Below, one piece after another: positions 44,273-53,197 of a DNA stretch of 64,000 bases. This DNA comes from G965198795 sp965198795 (lineage in GTDB: Bacteria > Pseudomonadota > Alphaproteobacteria > Rhodospirillales > Casp-alpha2), in assembly GCA_965198795.1 (NCBI GenBank), contig OZ240674.1:496001-560000 (forward strand), given 5' to 3'. The notes below the pieces were generated by a model, which was not told the origin of the DNA, did no database searches, and worked only from the letters and a program-made list of their open reading frames with translations. Numbering within the stretch: the stretch's first letter is position 1; every line of letters begins with the position of its first letter. The position numbers and the translations under genes are program-made.

Positions 44273-45523
44273 TTGCTATATTACGCCCATGAAATGCAGC
44301 GTCTGGCCATGGTTCCAGCGCGGGAAATGATCAACGCCGTGCGCGTCGCTTCTACAAATCCCTTCAGCCCGCTGTCGTACATGCCCGTCGGCAAGATGAT
44401 CAGTTCCGCAGCCGACGTGATGGAGCAAATAACGCGCCGGTATGGGAAACCGGAATGGAGAATCTCTTCGACCACTGTCGGCGGCAAGGAAATTCCAGTC
44501 CGCGTCGAGGAAAGGATTCACCGAAGCTATTGTCAACTTCTCCATTTTGAACGCGGCACGAAACGCAAGGATCCGAAACTGCTGATCGTGGCCCCTCTGT
44601 CCGGTCACTACGCCACACTTTTGCGGGGCACGGTCGAGACATTCCTGCCAAATCACGACGTCTACGTCACCGATTGGAAAGACGCGCGCTATATATCCGT
44701 GGAGGCCGACAACTTCAATCTGTCCGATTACATCGACTATCTGATCGATTTCCTGCACTACCTTGGGCCGGACACCCATGTCATGGCCGTCTGCCAACCG
44801 AGCGTGCCGGTTATGGCCGCCGTGGCGGTGATGTCGGGCTGGGGTGACTTGTGCGCGCCTTCGACCATGACGCTGATCGGCGGTCCCATCGACACACGGA
44901 AGAGTCCGACCGCCGTTAATAAACTAGCCCAGGATCAACCAATCGAGTGGTTCGAACGGAACGTCATCGCAACCGTTCCCCCCCCCTATCCCGGCGCGGG
45001 CCGGAAGGTGTATCCCGGCTTCATACAGCTGACCAACTTCATCTCTATGAATCTGGACCGGCACGTGGCCTCGTTGAACGAACTGTTCGACCATCTGGTC
45101 GAGGGAGACGAGGAGGAGGCCGGGCGCAAACGCTCCTTCTACGAGGAATACCTCGCCGTGATGGACTTGCCGGCGGAATTTTTTCTGCAGACCGTGAAGA
45201 CCGTCTTTCAAGACCATGAACTCCCCGAGGGCGTCATGCGCGCGCGCTGGCAACCGGTCGATCTGGGCAAGATCACCAAAACCGCGATTCTCTGCGTCGA
45301 GGGAGAATTGGACGACATTTCGGGCGTCGGCCAAACCAGGGCCGCCCTTGAGCTGACCCCCAATCTGGATTCGGACATGAAGGCCTATCATCTGCAATTG
45401 GGCGCTGGACACTACGGTGTGTTCAACGGCGGCAAGTTCCGCCGGGAAATCGCGCCGAAGATCGGGCGGTTCATTCGCGAACATTCTCTCGCAAACCGGG
45501 CCCGGAAAGCCGCCGCCGGGTAA
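44273..45523 (+). CDS. phaZ: Intracellular polyhydroxyalkanoate depolymerase
   Basis: The alpha/beta-hydrolase of about 416 residues belongs to the PhaZ intracellular depolymerase family. Readable parts are LLIVAPLSGHYATLLRGTVE, DVYVTDWKDARYISVEAD and HVMAVCQPSVPVMAAVA, where the nucleophile elbow carries Cys in 'CQPS' as in this family. Later come LCVEGELDDISGVGQTRAA (Asp) and GAGHYGVFNGGKFR (His). Start choice is uncertain: a TTG at 44273 with AAGGA 10 bp upstream gives MLYYAHEMQRLAMVP, close to family starts. The frame remains open to a TTG at 44222. It degrades stored PHB to hydroxybutyrate. The two flanks are cspA (divergent) and a conjugation-gene scrap. Confidence 0.9.
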   Translation: MLYYAHEMQRLAMVPAREMINAVRVASTNPFSPLSYMPVGKMISSAADVMEQITRRYGKPEWRISSTTVGGKEIPVRVEERIHRSYCQLLHFERGTKRKDPKLLIVAPLSGHYATLLRGTVETFLPNHDVYVTDWKDARYISVEADNFNLSDYIDYLIDFLHYLGPDTHVMAVCQPSVPVMAAVAVMSGWGDLCAPSTMTLIGGPIDTRKSPTAVNKLAQDQPIEWFERNVIATVPPPYPGAGRKVYPGFIQLTNFISMNLDRHVASLNELFDHLVEGDEEEAGRKRSFYEEYLAVMDLPAEFFLQTVKTVFQDHELPEGVMRARWQPVDLGKITKTAILCVEGELDDISGVGQTRAALELTPNLDSDMKAYHLQLGAGHYGVFNGGKFRREIAPKIGRFIREHSLANRARKAAAG

Positions 45524-45525
45524 AC

Positions 45526-45726
45526 CTAGACCCCGCCGCCGCGGCAGGTCTTATCGACGGCGACGCACCCGGATTTTTTGAGGAAATTGATGCTGTCGGC
45601 CTTTTGCGCGATAAAGCAGATCCAGTCGGTGTTTTCGCAGGACGCGAGCGCGGCTTCGTTCCTGTAATAGTCGTTGAGCGTCTGAGCGCCAGTGATGCGC
45701 GCGCCGTTGTACTTGCGCGCGCCCGT
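45526..45726 (-). pseudogene. C-terminal fragment of TraC (F-type conjugation ATPase)
   Basis: The minus strand reads ARKYNGARITGAQTLNDYYR, NEAALASCENTDWICFIAQK, ADSINFLKKSGCVAVDK and a TAG. This matches the end of TraC/VirB4-like ATPases of F-type type IV secretion (Y.GA.I.GTQSLND...FENSDW...Q K.ESI..L KKSGRL). Only ~66 residues remain. The upstream end abuts a GTCATTCCCGC palindrome at 45727. It is evidence that a conjugative element once occupied this locus. Confidence 0.65.
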
Positions 45727-45818
45727 TTGTCATTCCCGCACAGGCGGGAATCCAGACCGGCCTTTGTCACCCATGACACGTCGAAACGCGGATCGCCCGG
45801 CGAACATGGCGAACCGCG

Positions 45819-48800
45819 TCACGCCCCGCCGGTTTCGTCCCACGCGCGGCGGTCGAGGGCTTTCATGGCGTCGGTGACGGCGACGGTCTCGACGCTGACG
45901 CGGGTGACGCGGCCCAGCAGGTCGATGACCTTTTCCTTGTAATCGGCGAAGCGGTAGGTGTTGAATTTTTCCCGGATGGTCGGGTCGCGGGGCGTCTTTT
46001 CCTTGTGCTGGTCGAGCACCCAGTCGATGGCCGCGCGGTTGCCGAGTTTGTAGCGCCACGCGTCCACCGGCGCCCCGGTCAGTTGCGTGTCGGCGTCGAT
46101 GCGGATGGCGCCGGTTTCGGGATCGGAGCGCAAAATCACTTTTGGCGCGATACCCCCGGCGCGGGCCTTCGGCGCGTCCACGCGCTCAAGCGGCCAGGGA
46201 TCGACGTTCTCATAGTTGATATGCAGGTCCATCAGCCGCGCGCCCCATCCGGCCCATTGCGCGAAGTCGGGATAGAGGGGGATGCGCGGAAACTCCCGCC
46301 TCAAGTTGATGGCGTAGGTCTCGCGATAGACCGGGTCGTGCAGCACGGCGTAGCAGTAATGAAAGATGTCGTCCCTGGTAACGTCATCGCCGTATCGCGC
46401 CCGAAACTTCCGCAACGCCCAGTCGGTGATGTTGTCGATACGCTCGCCGGAGGATGTGTAGCGGTGGCGTGTAACGATGGACGCCGGGTCTGCAGAGTAC
46501 AAATTCAGATTTGCGATAAGGTTTGATCCCAAAAGGCTAAAAGGTTGCCTGTCGCCTTTGAGAATGACCAATCCGGCGTTATCGGAACCCTTGGGAAACA
46601 TTGATGACCATTCGGCAGGTCGGTCAATCGCAAATGTTGAACCGGTTATGAAACGCGCAACATAGGGTCTGTATAATATTTTCTGAGTTTCAGATTTTTC
46701 GAATTTTGCTAAAAGGCCAGACTCAAAACGGCGACGTAGCGTTGCCGAGGTTTTTAGTTCTGGCGGAAACACGCCGGTACGATCTGGTTGGTTAAAACTC
46801 TCGACAAAAGCGGTCATTTTTCGTGCCAAAGGCTCCTTGTCAAAATCAATCACCCACTCATCCCGATTGGTTGAAACTCCCAAAGAAAACAACTTGAAGA
46901 TCGCCTGTTCCTGTCCGTCCACCTTCGTTGCCTTGGTTTTCTTGTCGGCGATGGGCAGCAGGTGGTCCCATTCGTTCTCCACTTGGTTGATCCAGTCGCC
47001 GCATTCGGACGGTTCGATGCGTTGCATTTTAATGGACGATAGATCGGTCCCGGCCAGAAACGACAATTTGTCCTCCGCCGTCTCCATCTCCGGGCGACGC
47101 GCGTAGCGGATGACAGCCGGGTCTTTTTGCTTCTTGCGTGTCTTGCGCTTGACCATGAAGACGATGGCGACGCCGGTCTGGATGCCGAACACGTTGTGTT
47201 TGGTGCCGGAAATTTTCGGGTTGGCCCGCACGTCGCCGCCAAGATCAACGACATGGATGTCGGAAAACATGTCCACGACATCGGCCCGGAACCCGTCGAA
47301 GGTCCGGCTGTCGATGAAGGACCGGTTGGTGACGAAGGCGATCACGCCCTCGCCGCCCAGGCGGTCGGCGGCCCAGCGGTGGAAGCGGGCGTACATGTCG
47401 TAGACCTTGGTCTTTTGCGCCGTGGAGCGCGCCACATAGGTCTTTTTGATGCGTTCGTCCACGTCCCGGTAGGCGCGGTTCTTGTTGTTGTCGTTCTCGT
47501 TCTGCTGGTTGGCGTTATAGGGCGGGTTGCCGATGATGACGGAAATCGTCCGCGCGTTCTGGCGCTTGACCCGCGCGATGTTCTCGTCCGACAAGGCGCC
47601 GAACATCTCGCTTTGATGGCCGGAACGGGCGCCCAGCGCGGTCACGTTGTCCAGCGTGTCGACGAAACACAGGTTCGGGTATTCCGCGTAGGCCCCGGTG
47701 ATGGCGGCGTATGTCGCCTCGATGTTCAGGTTGGCGACGTAATAGGGCAAAATCGCCGCCTCGTTGGCGTGCAGTTCGTTTTTGTATTTATGGGCGAGCT
47801 TTTCCGGCCGACCGCGAAAGTGTTCCAGCAGTTCGCAGACGAACGTGCCCGTGCCCGTGCAGGGGTCCAGAATATCCACCCGCTCGTCGATCAGGCCGCG
47901 CCCGAAATGCTCGCGGCACAGCCAATCGGCCCCGTCGATCATGAAGCGCACGATCTCGTTCGGCGTGTAGACCACGCCCAGCCGGTCGGCGGCCTTGGGG
48001 TTGTAGACCTTGTAGAAGGTCTCATAGATCACTTTCAGGAACCGCTGTTTCTCGGCGTGCGCGGTGATCGAGGCCGCCGCCGAACGAATCGCGGCGTAAT
48101 AGGGTTCCAGCGCCCTCAACGTGTCGCGCTTGACCGCGCCCCGGAAGAATTTCCCTTCCAGTTTGTAGAGCTTGGCGGCGATGTTGTTCTCGCGGTGGAA
48201 ATCGCCCTCGTTGAAAACATGGTTGAAGATTTCCTCCGTCAGGATGTGCTGGATCAGCATTTCGCGGATGTCGGCCTCGCCGATCGTCGGGTTGATGGCG
48301 CCCTTGGCGTGGTCGAGGAAGGCGGCGGCGTCCCGCCTGAAGTCCCGGTTGTCCGCGTAGGCGGCGTCGATCTTGGCGCGGAGCGCGTCAAGGACCGCCG
48401 GCAGGTCGATTTTGAACTGTTCCACCGCCTTGCGGAAATCGGCGATTTCGGGCCGCTCGTATCCGAAGAACAGGTCAAGCAGACGCGACAGATCATTCTC
48501 GTCCCGCATGGAGGCGCGCACGATTTCCGCGCCGTGTTGGTAAAGCACCGCGGTCTCGGAGTTTTCGAAAATGATGTTGTCGGTGGGGTAGCCTTTGGAA
48601 ATCTTGGCGGCGATTTCCGCGTCCAGGTCGTCCTTCGTGTCCTTGGCCTCCCAATAGCCGAGCGGCACCCGCAGGTCGTGGACGATGGTCCCGTCGGGTT
48701 GGACCCTCGTTTTCAGTTTGGTCTCGAACCCGTGCTCCTCAAGAAAAAACAAGCCTTTCGATATGGCGCATTTTTTCAGCAGGTCACGGAAAGCCGGGCG

Positions 48801-48920
48801 GATGGTCTGTTCGTTGAGCGAGCCGGACATCTTTCTGATCCGGTCGAGCTCGCCGAGAAATTGAATGACCGGCGCAGAACTCAAATGACCTCTCCCCCAT
48901 GTCTTATGTCTTACGGGCAT
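45819..48920 (-). CDS. Single-chain restriction-modification enzyme (type ISP-like methylase with N-terminal nuclease)
   Basis: This is a protein of about 1033 residues. The N-terminal ~150 residues contain LGYWEAKDTKDDLDAE, an (E)xK pattern of PD-(D/E)XK/Mrr-like nucleases. A helical region follows. The N6-adenine methylase then has motif I DPCTGTGTFVCELLEHF (~res 330) and motif IV NPPYNANQQNENDNNKN (~res 470). The C-terminal 350 residues, with FSLGVSTNRDEWVIDF and YRPYVARFI and ending in the Type_ISP C-domain style LYPDFAQWAGWG, should be the target-recognition part. Type ISP enzymes also carry a helicase between nuclease and methylase; that is absent here, so it behaves more like a type IIG enzyme. 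The ATG at 48920 is preferred to a TTG further upstream. Confidence 0.85.
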   Translation of the reverse strand: MPVRHKTWGRGHLSSAPVIQFLGELDRIRKMSGSLNEQTIRPAFRDLLKKCAISKGLFFLEEHGFETKLKTRVQPDGTIVHDLRVPLGYWEAKDTKDDLDAEIAAKISKGYPTDNIIFENSETAVLYQHGAEIVRASMRDENDLSRLLDLFFGYERPEIADFRKAVEQFKIDLPAVLDALRAKIDAAYADNRDFRRDAAAFLDHAKGAINPTIGEADIREMLIQHILTEEIFNHVFNEGDFHRENNIAAKLYKLEGKFFRGAVKRDTLRALEPYYAAIRSAAASITAHAEKQRFLKVIYETFYKVYNPKAADRLGVVYTPNEIVRFMIDGADWLCREHFGRGLIDERVDILDPCTGTGTFVCELLEHFRGRPEKLAHKYKNELHANEAAILPYYVANLNIEATYAAITGAYAEYPNLCFVDTLDNVTALGARSGHQSEMFGALSDENIARVKRQNARTISVIIGNPPYNANQQNENDNNKNRAYRDVDERIKKTYVARSTAQKTKVYDMYARFHRWAADRLGGEGVIAFVTNRSFIDSRTFDGFRADVVDMFSDIHVVDLGGDVRANPKISGTKHNVFGIQTGVAIVFMVKRKTRKKQKDPAVIRYARRPEMETAEDKLSFLAGTDLSSIKMQRIEPSECGDWINQVENEWDHLLPIADKKTKATKVDGQEQAIFKLFSLGVSTNRDEWVIDFDKEPLARKMTAFVESFNQPDRTGVFPPELKTSATLRRRFESGLLAKFEKSETQKILYRPYVARFITGSTFAIDRPAEWSSMFPKGSDNAGLVILKGDRQPFSLLGSNLIANLNLYSADPASIVTRHRYTSSGERIDNITDWALRKFRARYGDDVTRDDIFHYCYAVLHDPVYRETYAINLRREFPRIPLYPDFAQWAGWGARLMDLHINYENVDPWPLERVDAPKARAGGIAPKVILRSDPETGAIRIDADTQLTGAPVDAWRYKLGNRAAIDWVLDQHKEKTPRDPTIREKFNTYRFADYKEKVIDLLGRVTRVSVETVAVTDAMKALDRRAWDETGGA

Positions 48921-49080
48921 ATCTCGCGGGCGCGATGATAAAGGCAAAATTGATTCCGGCCAAACCGGTTCGATATTTTACTCTCTCCATTTTTGTTTTC
49001 CGCATCATGCGGGCGTGGGAACGGGGAACGACTCCGTCGGCCCGCGCTCCTTATTTCGTCATTCCGGCTCTCTTAACTTT

Positions 49081-49212
49081 GTCATTCCCGCAAAGGCGGG
49101 AATCCAGCGCGTCGGTCCGCGTTCCGATCTGTCGTGAATGATGAACGGTCATGCGCGACGACCAGTCATGCGTGACAAGGGATGCTCTGGACCTCCGCCT
49201 TCGCGGGGGCGA
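49081..49212 (+). repeat. MITE-like palindromic intergenic element
   Basis: It runs from GTCATTCCCGCAAAGGCGGG, through GGTCCGCGTTCCGATC and two CATGCG(C/T)GAC motifs, to CTGGACCTCCGCCTTCGCGG. It has the same block order as 20090-20242 (minus strand). The ends are inverted copies of each other. Confidence 0.75.
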
Positions 49213-49321
49213 CAAAATGGGGGTGCGGGGGGTGACAAAATGGATGCGCGGGAACGATCTTGCGCTCCATGATCGGCGTCAGGGTATCCGAAGAGGCGCC
49301 GGGAATGATCCCGGCGTAGAG

Positions 49322-49852
49322 GCTTAGACCTTGCCGCCCCGCTTCGACAAGCCGGATACCGGCACTTTTCCCGCCGCGCCGCGGCCCCGCTTTCTCTTTC
49401 GGTTGCCGCCGGAGTAACTCTCGTCCCCTTCCACCCCGGTCCCGCCATCGAACAGGGCCTGGCTCTTGGCGCCGGGCTCAAAGGCGATGATCGCGCGTGG
49501 ACGGCGAAAAAAGCACGCCGCCGTCTTGCGGGCCGGGAAAACCCGTTCCCGTGAACCACCATTAAACCGCCATGAAAGGCGTCTTTGCCCGGATGCTAAT
49601 GGAACTGGCCGGTCAAAGCGCCGAAACGGACACGCTGACGGACACGGTTTACGCCGCCGCGCGCGGCGCCCGGCCGGCTCAGCCGTTCGCAGGGCCGTCC
49701 GCGAGGCCGCCGAACCGGCGGCGAAACAACGCGCGGCCGCGCGAAGTTTCTTCCCGGAAACACGCGAACGCCCCGTACGTTTTTTCACTTCACGCCATGG
49801 CCGTATGACCAAATAGCCTTATGACCAAAACCAGTCGATCAGCTGGGCGTGA
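49322..49852 (-). pseudogene. IS1595-family transposase remnant, dispersed-repeat copy C
   Basis: The minus strand reads RAIIAFEPGAKSQALFDGG, GVEGDESYSGGNRKRKRGRG, AAGKVPVSGLSKRGGKV, i.e. the middle of an ISXO2-like transposase (DESYFGG block with the first catalytic Asp). The second Asp and the Glu block are missing. The right end (plus strand, to ~49852) shares ACCAGTCGATCAGCTGGGCG with copies A and B. The left end is truncated against palindromic repeat DNA. 48921-50029 otherwise has no gene. Confidence 0.7.
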
Positions 49853-50029
49853 CACATAATTTACTTTCGCCGCTGGCGACGTGATTGGTCAAACCGTGCT
49901 GGTCCGCGCGTCAGCCGCCGCTTTGGAACCAGGAATATTTATGTCTTTTCCAGACAAGCACCTGGAACTGGCAAAAAAACGTATGGTATTCGATGACGAC
50001 AGTCCCTACCCCTGGTAGTATAATCTTAT

Positions 50030-52435
50030 ATGGCTAAAATAGTCGATATACGAACTGGCGCGGCAACGCCGTCCACCAGTGAGGTGGAAGGGACGTCCTC
50101 TGGCGGGCGAGACGTCATCAATGATTTGCGCGCCGCGATTAGCCACGATTTACGCACTCCCCTGAACACCATCATTGGCTTCGCCGACATGATGGAGCGG
50201 GAGATGTTGGGGCCAATCAGCAATCCACGTTACCGCGAATACGTCGGGGTTATTTCCAAAGCCGGCCGCGGCATGCTTGAACTGGTGAACGGCATCCTCG
50301 ACCGCAAGCGTTTCGAGAACATTCGAGGCGGCGAACGGGAATATCGCCACGTCATTGATCTGGCGCCGGACCTGATTTGCATTTGCACGAATGGCTTGAT
50401 CGATCTGATGAACCCGGCCGGGGCCGACATGTTGGGTGTTTGGCCTGCGGCCGATTTGATCGGCAAACCCTTCACGAATTTTGTTCAACCTGATTATCAA
50501 GCGCTTTTCGCGGGCGGCATGGAAAACTTGATGAACGAACGCCTTCGCGTGCCGATGAAACTGATCCGGGCGAACAATCGGGAACTGGAAGTCGAACTCG
50601 CGGCTTTGGCCTACAGCGAAGACGATGGACCCGAAGACCGCTCCCATGCGGAGACTGACGAAAACGCAACGGTGATGCTGATCGCGCGTGACATGACAGA
50701 ACGGAACCGCGCGCTTCAGGCCATCACGACGCGAGAGGAACTCCTGCGTAAAATCATGGATACGGTGACCGATGGGATCATCACCATTAATGAATTCGGC
50801 GTCATCGAGATGCTGAACCCGGCTGCGGAAACCCTGTTTGGTTATTACACGGGCGAATTAATCGGACGCAACATCAACGAATTGATCCTGGATGACTCGC
50901 TTTTCGGAAAGGACGGCGAACTTAAACGCTATTTGGAAACTGGCGTGTCCCGCATGATGGGCCGCCCTCTTGAAGTCAACGGCCGCAGAAAAGACGGTTC
51001 CGCCATACCCGTCGAAGTCGGCGTCAATGAAATGCGGTTTTCCGGCCGCCGCCTGTTCATCGGCGCGGTTCGCGACATCACGGACCGGAAAGAAACGGAA
51101 GAACGCCTGAGGGATTTGGCGACACGCGATCCCCTCACCCGTTTACCCAACCGGAACCTGTTCATGGAGAGACTGGAGAGGGCTATTCGCAAGGCCGGAC
51201 TCTCGCCGGACGGCGGGTTTGCGGTTTTGTTCGCGGATCTGGACAACTTCAAAACCATCAATGACGCCTTGGGTCACGTAACGGGCGACCGTGTTATCCA
51301 ATTAGCTGGCCAGCGCTTGAGTTCATGCGCACGCCTCGGGGACACCGTCGCCCATCTCTCTGGCGACGAATTCATGATTATTCTGGAAGACGTCACAGAC
51401 GAAACAGCCGCCGCCGGTATTGCCCAGGAGATGCTGGATAACCTGGCTAAACCCTTCAAGGTGGATGGCCGCGAGGTTTTCACCTCTGGCAGCATCGGTG
51501 TGGTGATGTACCCCCTGAACGCCGATTCCATCGTCGAAATCATGCGCAACGTCGACACCGCCGTCCACTTCGCCAAACAACAGGGCCGCGCCAATTATCA
51601 GTTCTACAACGCCAGGCTCGGCGAGGATGTCCAGAGGCGCCTGGAGATGGAAAACGGCCTTCGCCGCGCCGTCGACAACGGCGAACTTGAACTCTATTTC
51701 CAAGCCAAAGTGGATTTGGAAACCCGGCGCGTCAAAGGCGCCGAGGCGCTTATCCGCTGGCACCATCCCACGATGGGCATGGTGCCGCCCTTTGAATTCA
51801 TCACAGTCGCCGAGAAGAGCGGGCTGATAGTGCCTATCGGGGATTGGGTGCTGGAAGAAGCCTGCCGCCGGGCGAGGGGTTGGATGGACGAAGGGTTTGA
51901 AGGCATGCACGTGGCCGTCAACTTGTCCGCGATGCAGTTCCTCCACGGCGATCTGACCAACCAAGTCGGTCGAATACTGGAGGACACACGGCTGCCCGCC
52001 TCGCTGCTGGATTTGGAATTAACGGAAAGCATGTTGGTCAGCAACGCGGACGAGACCATTCGCACGCTGAACTCTTTGAAGGATCAAGGCGTCCATGTCT
52101 CAATGGATGACTTTGGGACAGGTTATTCGTCGCTGAGCTACCTGACGAAATTCCCGCTCGACTCGCTGAAGATCGACCGGGCGTTCGTGGCGAACCTGCC
52201 GGACGACCCGAACGCCGTCGCCATCGCCCGAGCAATCATATCAATGGCTCAGAACCTGGGACTCAACATCGTCGCGGAGGGCGTGGAAACGGAAAGGCAA
52301 GTGAGCTTCCTCCACGCGCTCGGCTGTCATGTGGGCCAGGGGTACTTGTTCAGCAAACCCATCCCCGACGCCGAATTTATCGGCCTTTGCCGCGACACAG
52401 GCGGGCTGTTCAGTCGAAAAGGCCGGGCGAAGTAG
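50030..52435 (+). CDS. HisKA-PAS-PAS-GGDEF-EAL cyclic-di-GMP signalling protein
   Basis: This is an 801-residue soluble protein. Residues ~25-95 resemble a histidine-kinase dimerisation helix (LRAAISHDLRTPLNTIIGFA) but no ATPase domain follows. There are two PAS domains (~103-225 and ~235-355, the second with GVIEMLNPAAETLFGY and GAVRDITDRKETEE). The GGDEF domain (~365-525) has the active-site motif changed to HLSGDEFMII. The EAL domain (~540-790) has GAEALIRWHHP, NLSAMQFLH, ELTESMLVSN, MDDFGTGYSSLSYL and EGVETERQ, all residues for phosphodiesterase activity. It is most likely a c-di-GMP phosphodiesterase with a sensory N-terminus; the SGDEF domain may be inactive or regulatory. Confidence 0.92.
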   Translation: MAKIVDIRTGAATPSTSEVEGTSSGGRDVINDLRAAISHDLRTPLNTIIGFADMMEREMLGPISNPRYREYVGVISKAGRGMLELVNGILDRKRFENIRGGEREYRHVIDLAPDLICICTNGLIDLMNPAGADMLGVWPAADLIGKPFTNFVQPDYQALFAGGMENLMNERLRVPMKLIRANNRELEVELAALAYSEDDGPEDRSHAETDENATVMLIARDMTERNRALQAITTREELLRKIMDTVTDGIITINEFGVIEMLNPAAETLFGYYTGELIGRNINELILDDSLFGKDGELKRYLETGVSRMMGRPLEVNGRRKDGSAIPVEVGVNEMRFSGRRLFIGAVRDITDRKETEERLRDLATRDPLTRLPNRNLFMERLERAIRKAGLSPDGGFAVLFADLDNFKTINDALGHVTGDRVIQLAGQRLSSCARLGDTVAHLSGDEFMIILEDVTDETAAAGIAQEMLDNLAKPFKVDGREVFTSGSIGVVMYPLNADSIVEIMRNVDTAVHFAKQQGRANYQFYNARLGEDVQRRLEMENGLRRAVDNGELELYFQAKVDLETRRVKGAEALIRWHHPTMGMVPPFEFITVAEKSGLIVPIGDWVLEEACRRARGWMDEGFEGMHVAVNLSAMQFLHGDLTNQVGRILEDTRLPASLLDLELTESMLVSNADETIRTLNSLKDQGVHVSMDDFGTGYSSLSYLTKFPLDSLKIDRAFVANLPDDPNAVAIARAIISMAQNLGLNIVAEGVETERQVSFLHALGCHVGQGYLFSKPIPDAEFIGLCRDTGGLFSRKGRAK

Positions 52436-52462
52436 CTTTTTGATCAGAGAGCAAACAATTCC

Positions 52463-52948
52463 CTAGGTTTCAATGATGGCGTCGATATCACTTTGCGCCA
52501 TGGTTTCCATCCCGCCGTGGATAATGCCGGCGGCCGTATCCATCAGGCGTTGGATCATCTTGGACATGATGCCGGCTTGCTCACGCAGCAGGTCGTCGTT
52601 TCCCTGCTCAATCACTTGATCAAGATACCGCACGGCGCCGCTGATCGCTGCGTTCAATTGTGTAATGGTCTGATCGAAAGGCTCACGATATTTCAGCGGA
52701 ACCACCTCATAGGCTTCGACGGCGATTTCCTTGTCGGCGATGGAACTATCGGCGAAGTGTTGGACATAACTCTTCGGCGCCCACATCTTCACGTCTTCCA
52801 TGATTTCAGGCATGTCGGGAACCATCTCGAGCAGCATAACTATCTCATTGAAATGGTTGAGATAATCAGTCGCGAGAAGCGTCTCCGGATTGAGATTCGA
52901 ATCCGCAGCCCGTGCTTTCACTTCTAAATATGCGGCGTCTTCCGCCAC
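52463..52948 (-). CDS. Conserved hypothetical protein
   Basis: The 161-residue acidic, helical, cytoplasmic-looking protein is of a family I cannot name. It opens MAEDAAYLEVKARAADSNLN and contains LLATDYLNHFNEIVMLLEMV, MWAPKSYVQHFADSSIADKE and a Met-rich C-terminus ending in DIDAIIET. There is no signal peptide, membrane segment or metal motif. It is convergent with the GGDEF/EAL gene (27 bp between stops) and divergent from cimA, so it is probably a single-gene unit. Codon use resembles the core genes. Confidence 0.7.
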   Translation of the reverse strand: MAEDAAYLEVKARAADSNLNPETLLATDYLNHFNEIVMLLEMVPDMPEIMEDVKMWAPKSYVQHFADSSIADKEIAVEAYEVVPLKYREPFDQTITQLNAAISGAVRYLDQVIEQGNDDLLREQAGIMSKMIQRLMDTAAGIIHGGMETMAQSDIDAIIET

Positions 52949-53197
52949 GCCTTACTCCCGCCGTCAACGCCGGACTGGCCGCACACAGCGTGCCTTCCCA
53001 GTCTTCCGGCTAGGTAGCAAGCTATGCGAGTCCAAGCAAACAATAAAACAAACTTCCGCCCTGCTGGCGGGCGTTAAACGATTATAATACACAAGGATAA
53101 TTCCGAAAATGAAAGAACACGCGGCCCGGACGGCTTGAGTTAATCGCACGCTTTCGGCATTCTTCCGCGCTCGCATATTCACTGAAAAAATACAATC

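Noticed and set aside
47127..48938. 603-codon plus-strand open frame opposite the restriction-modification gene
   Set aside because: Antisense shadow of the methylase frame, whose motifs I and IV are on the minus strand.
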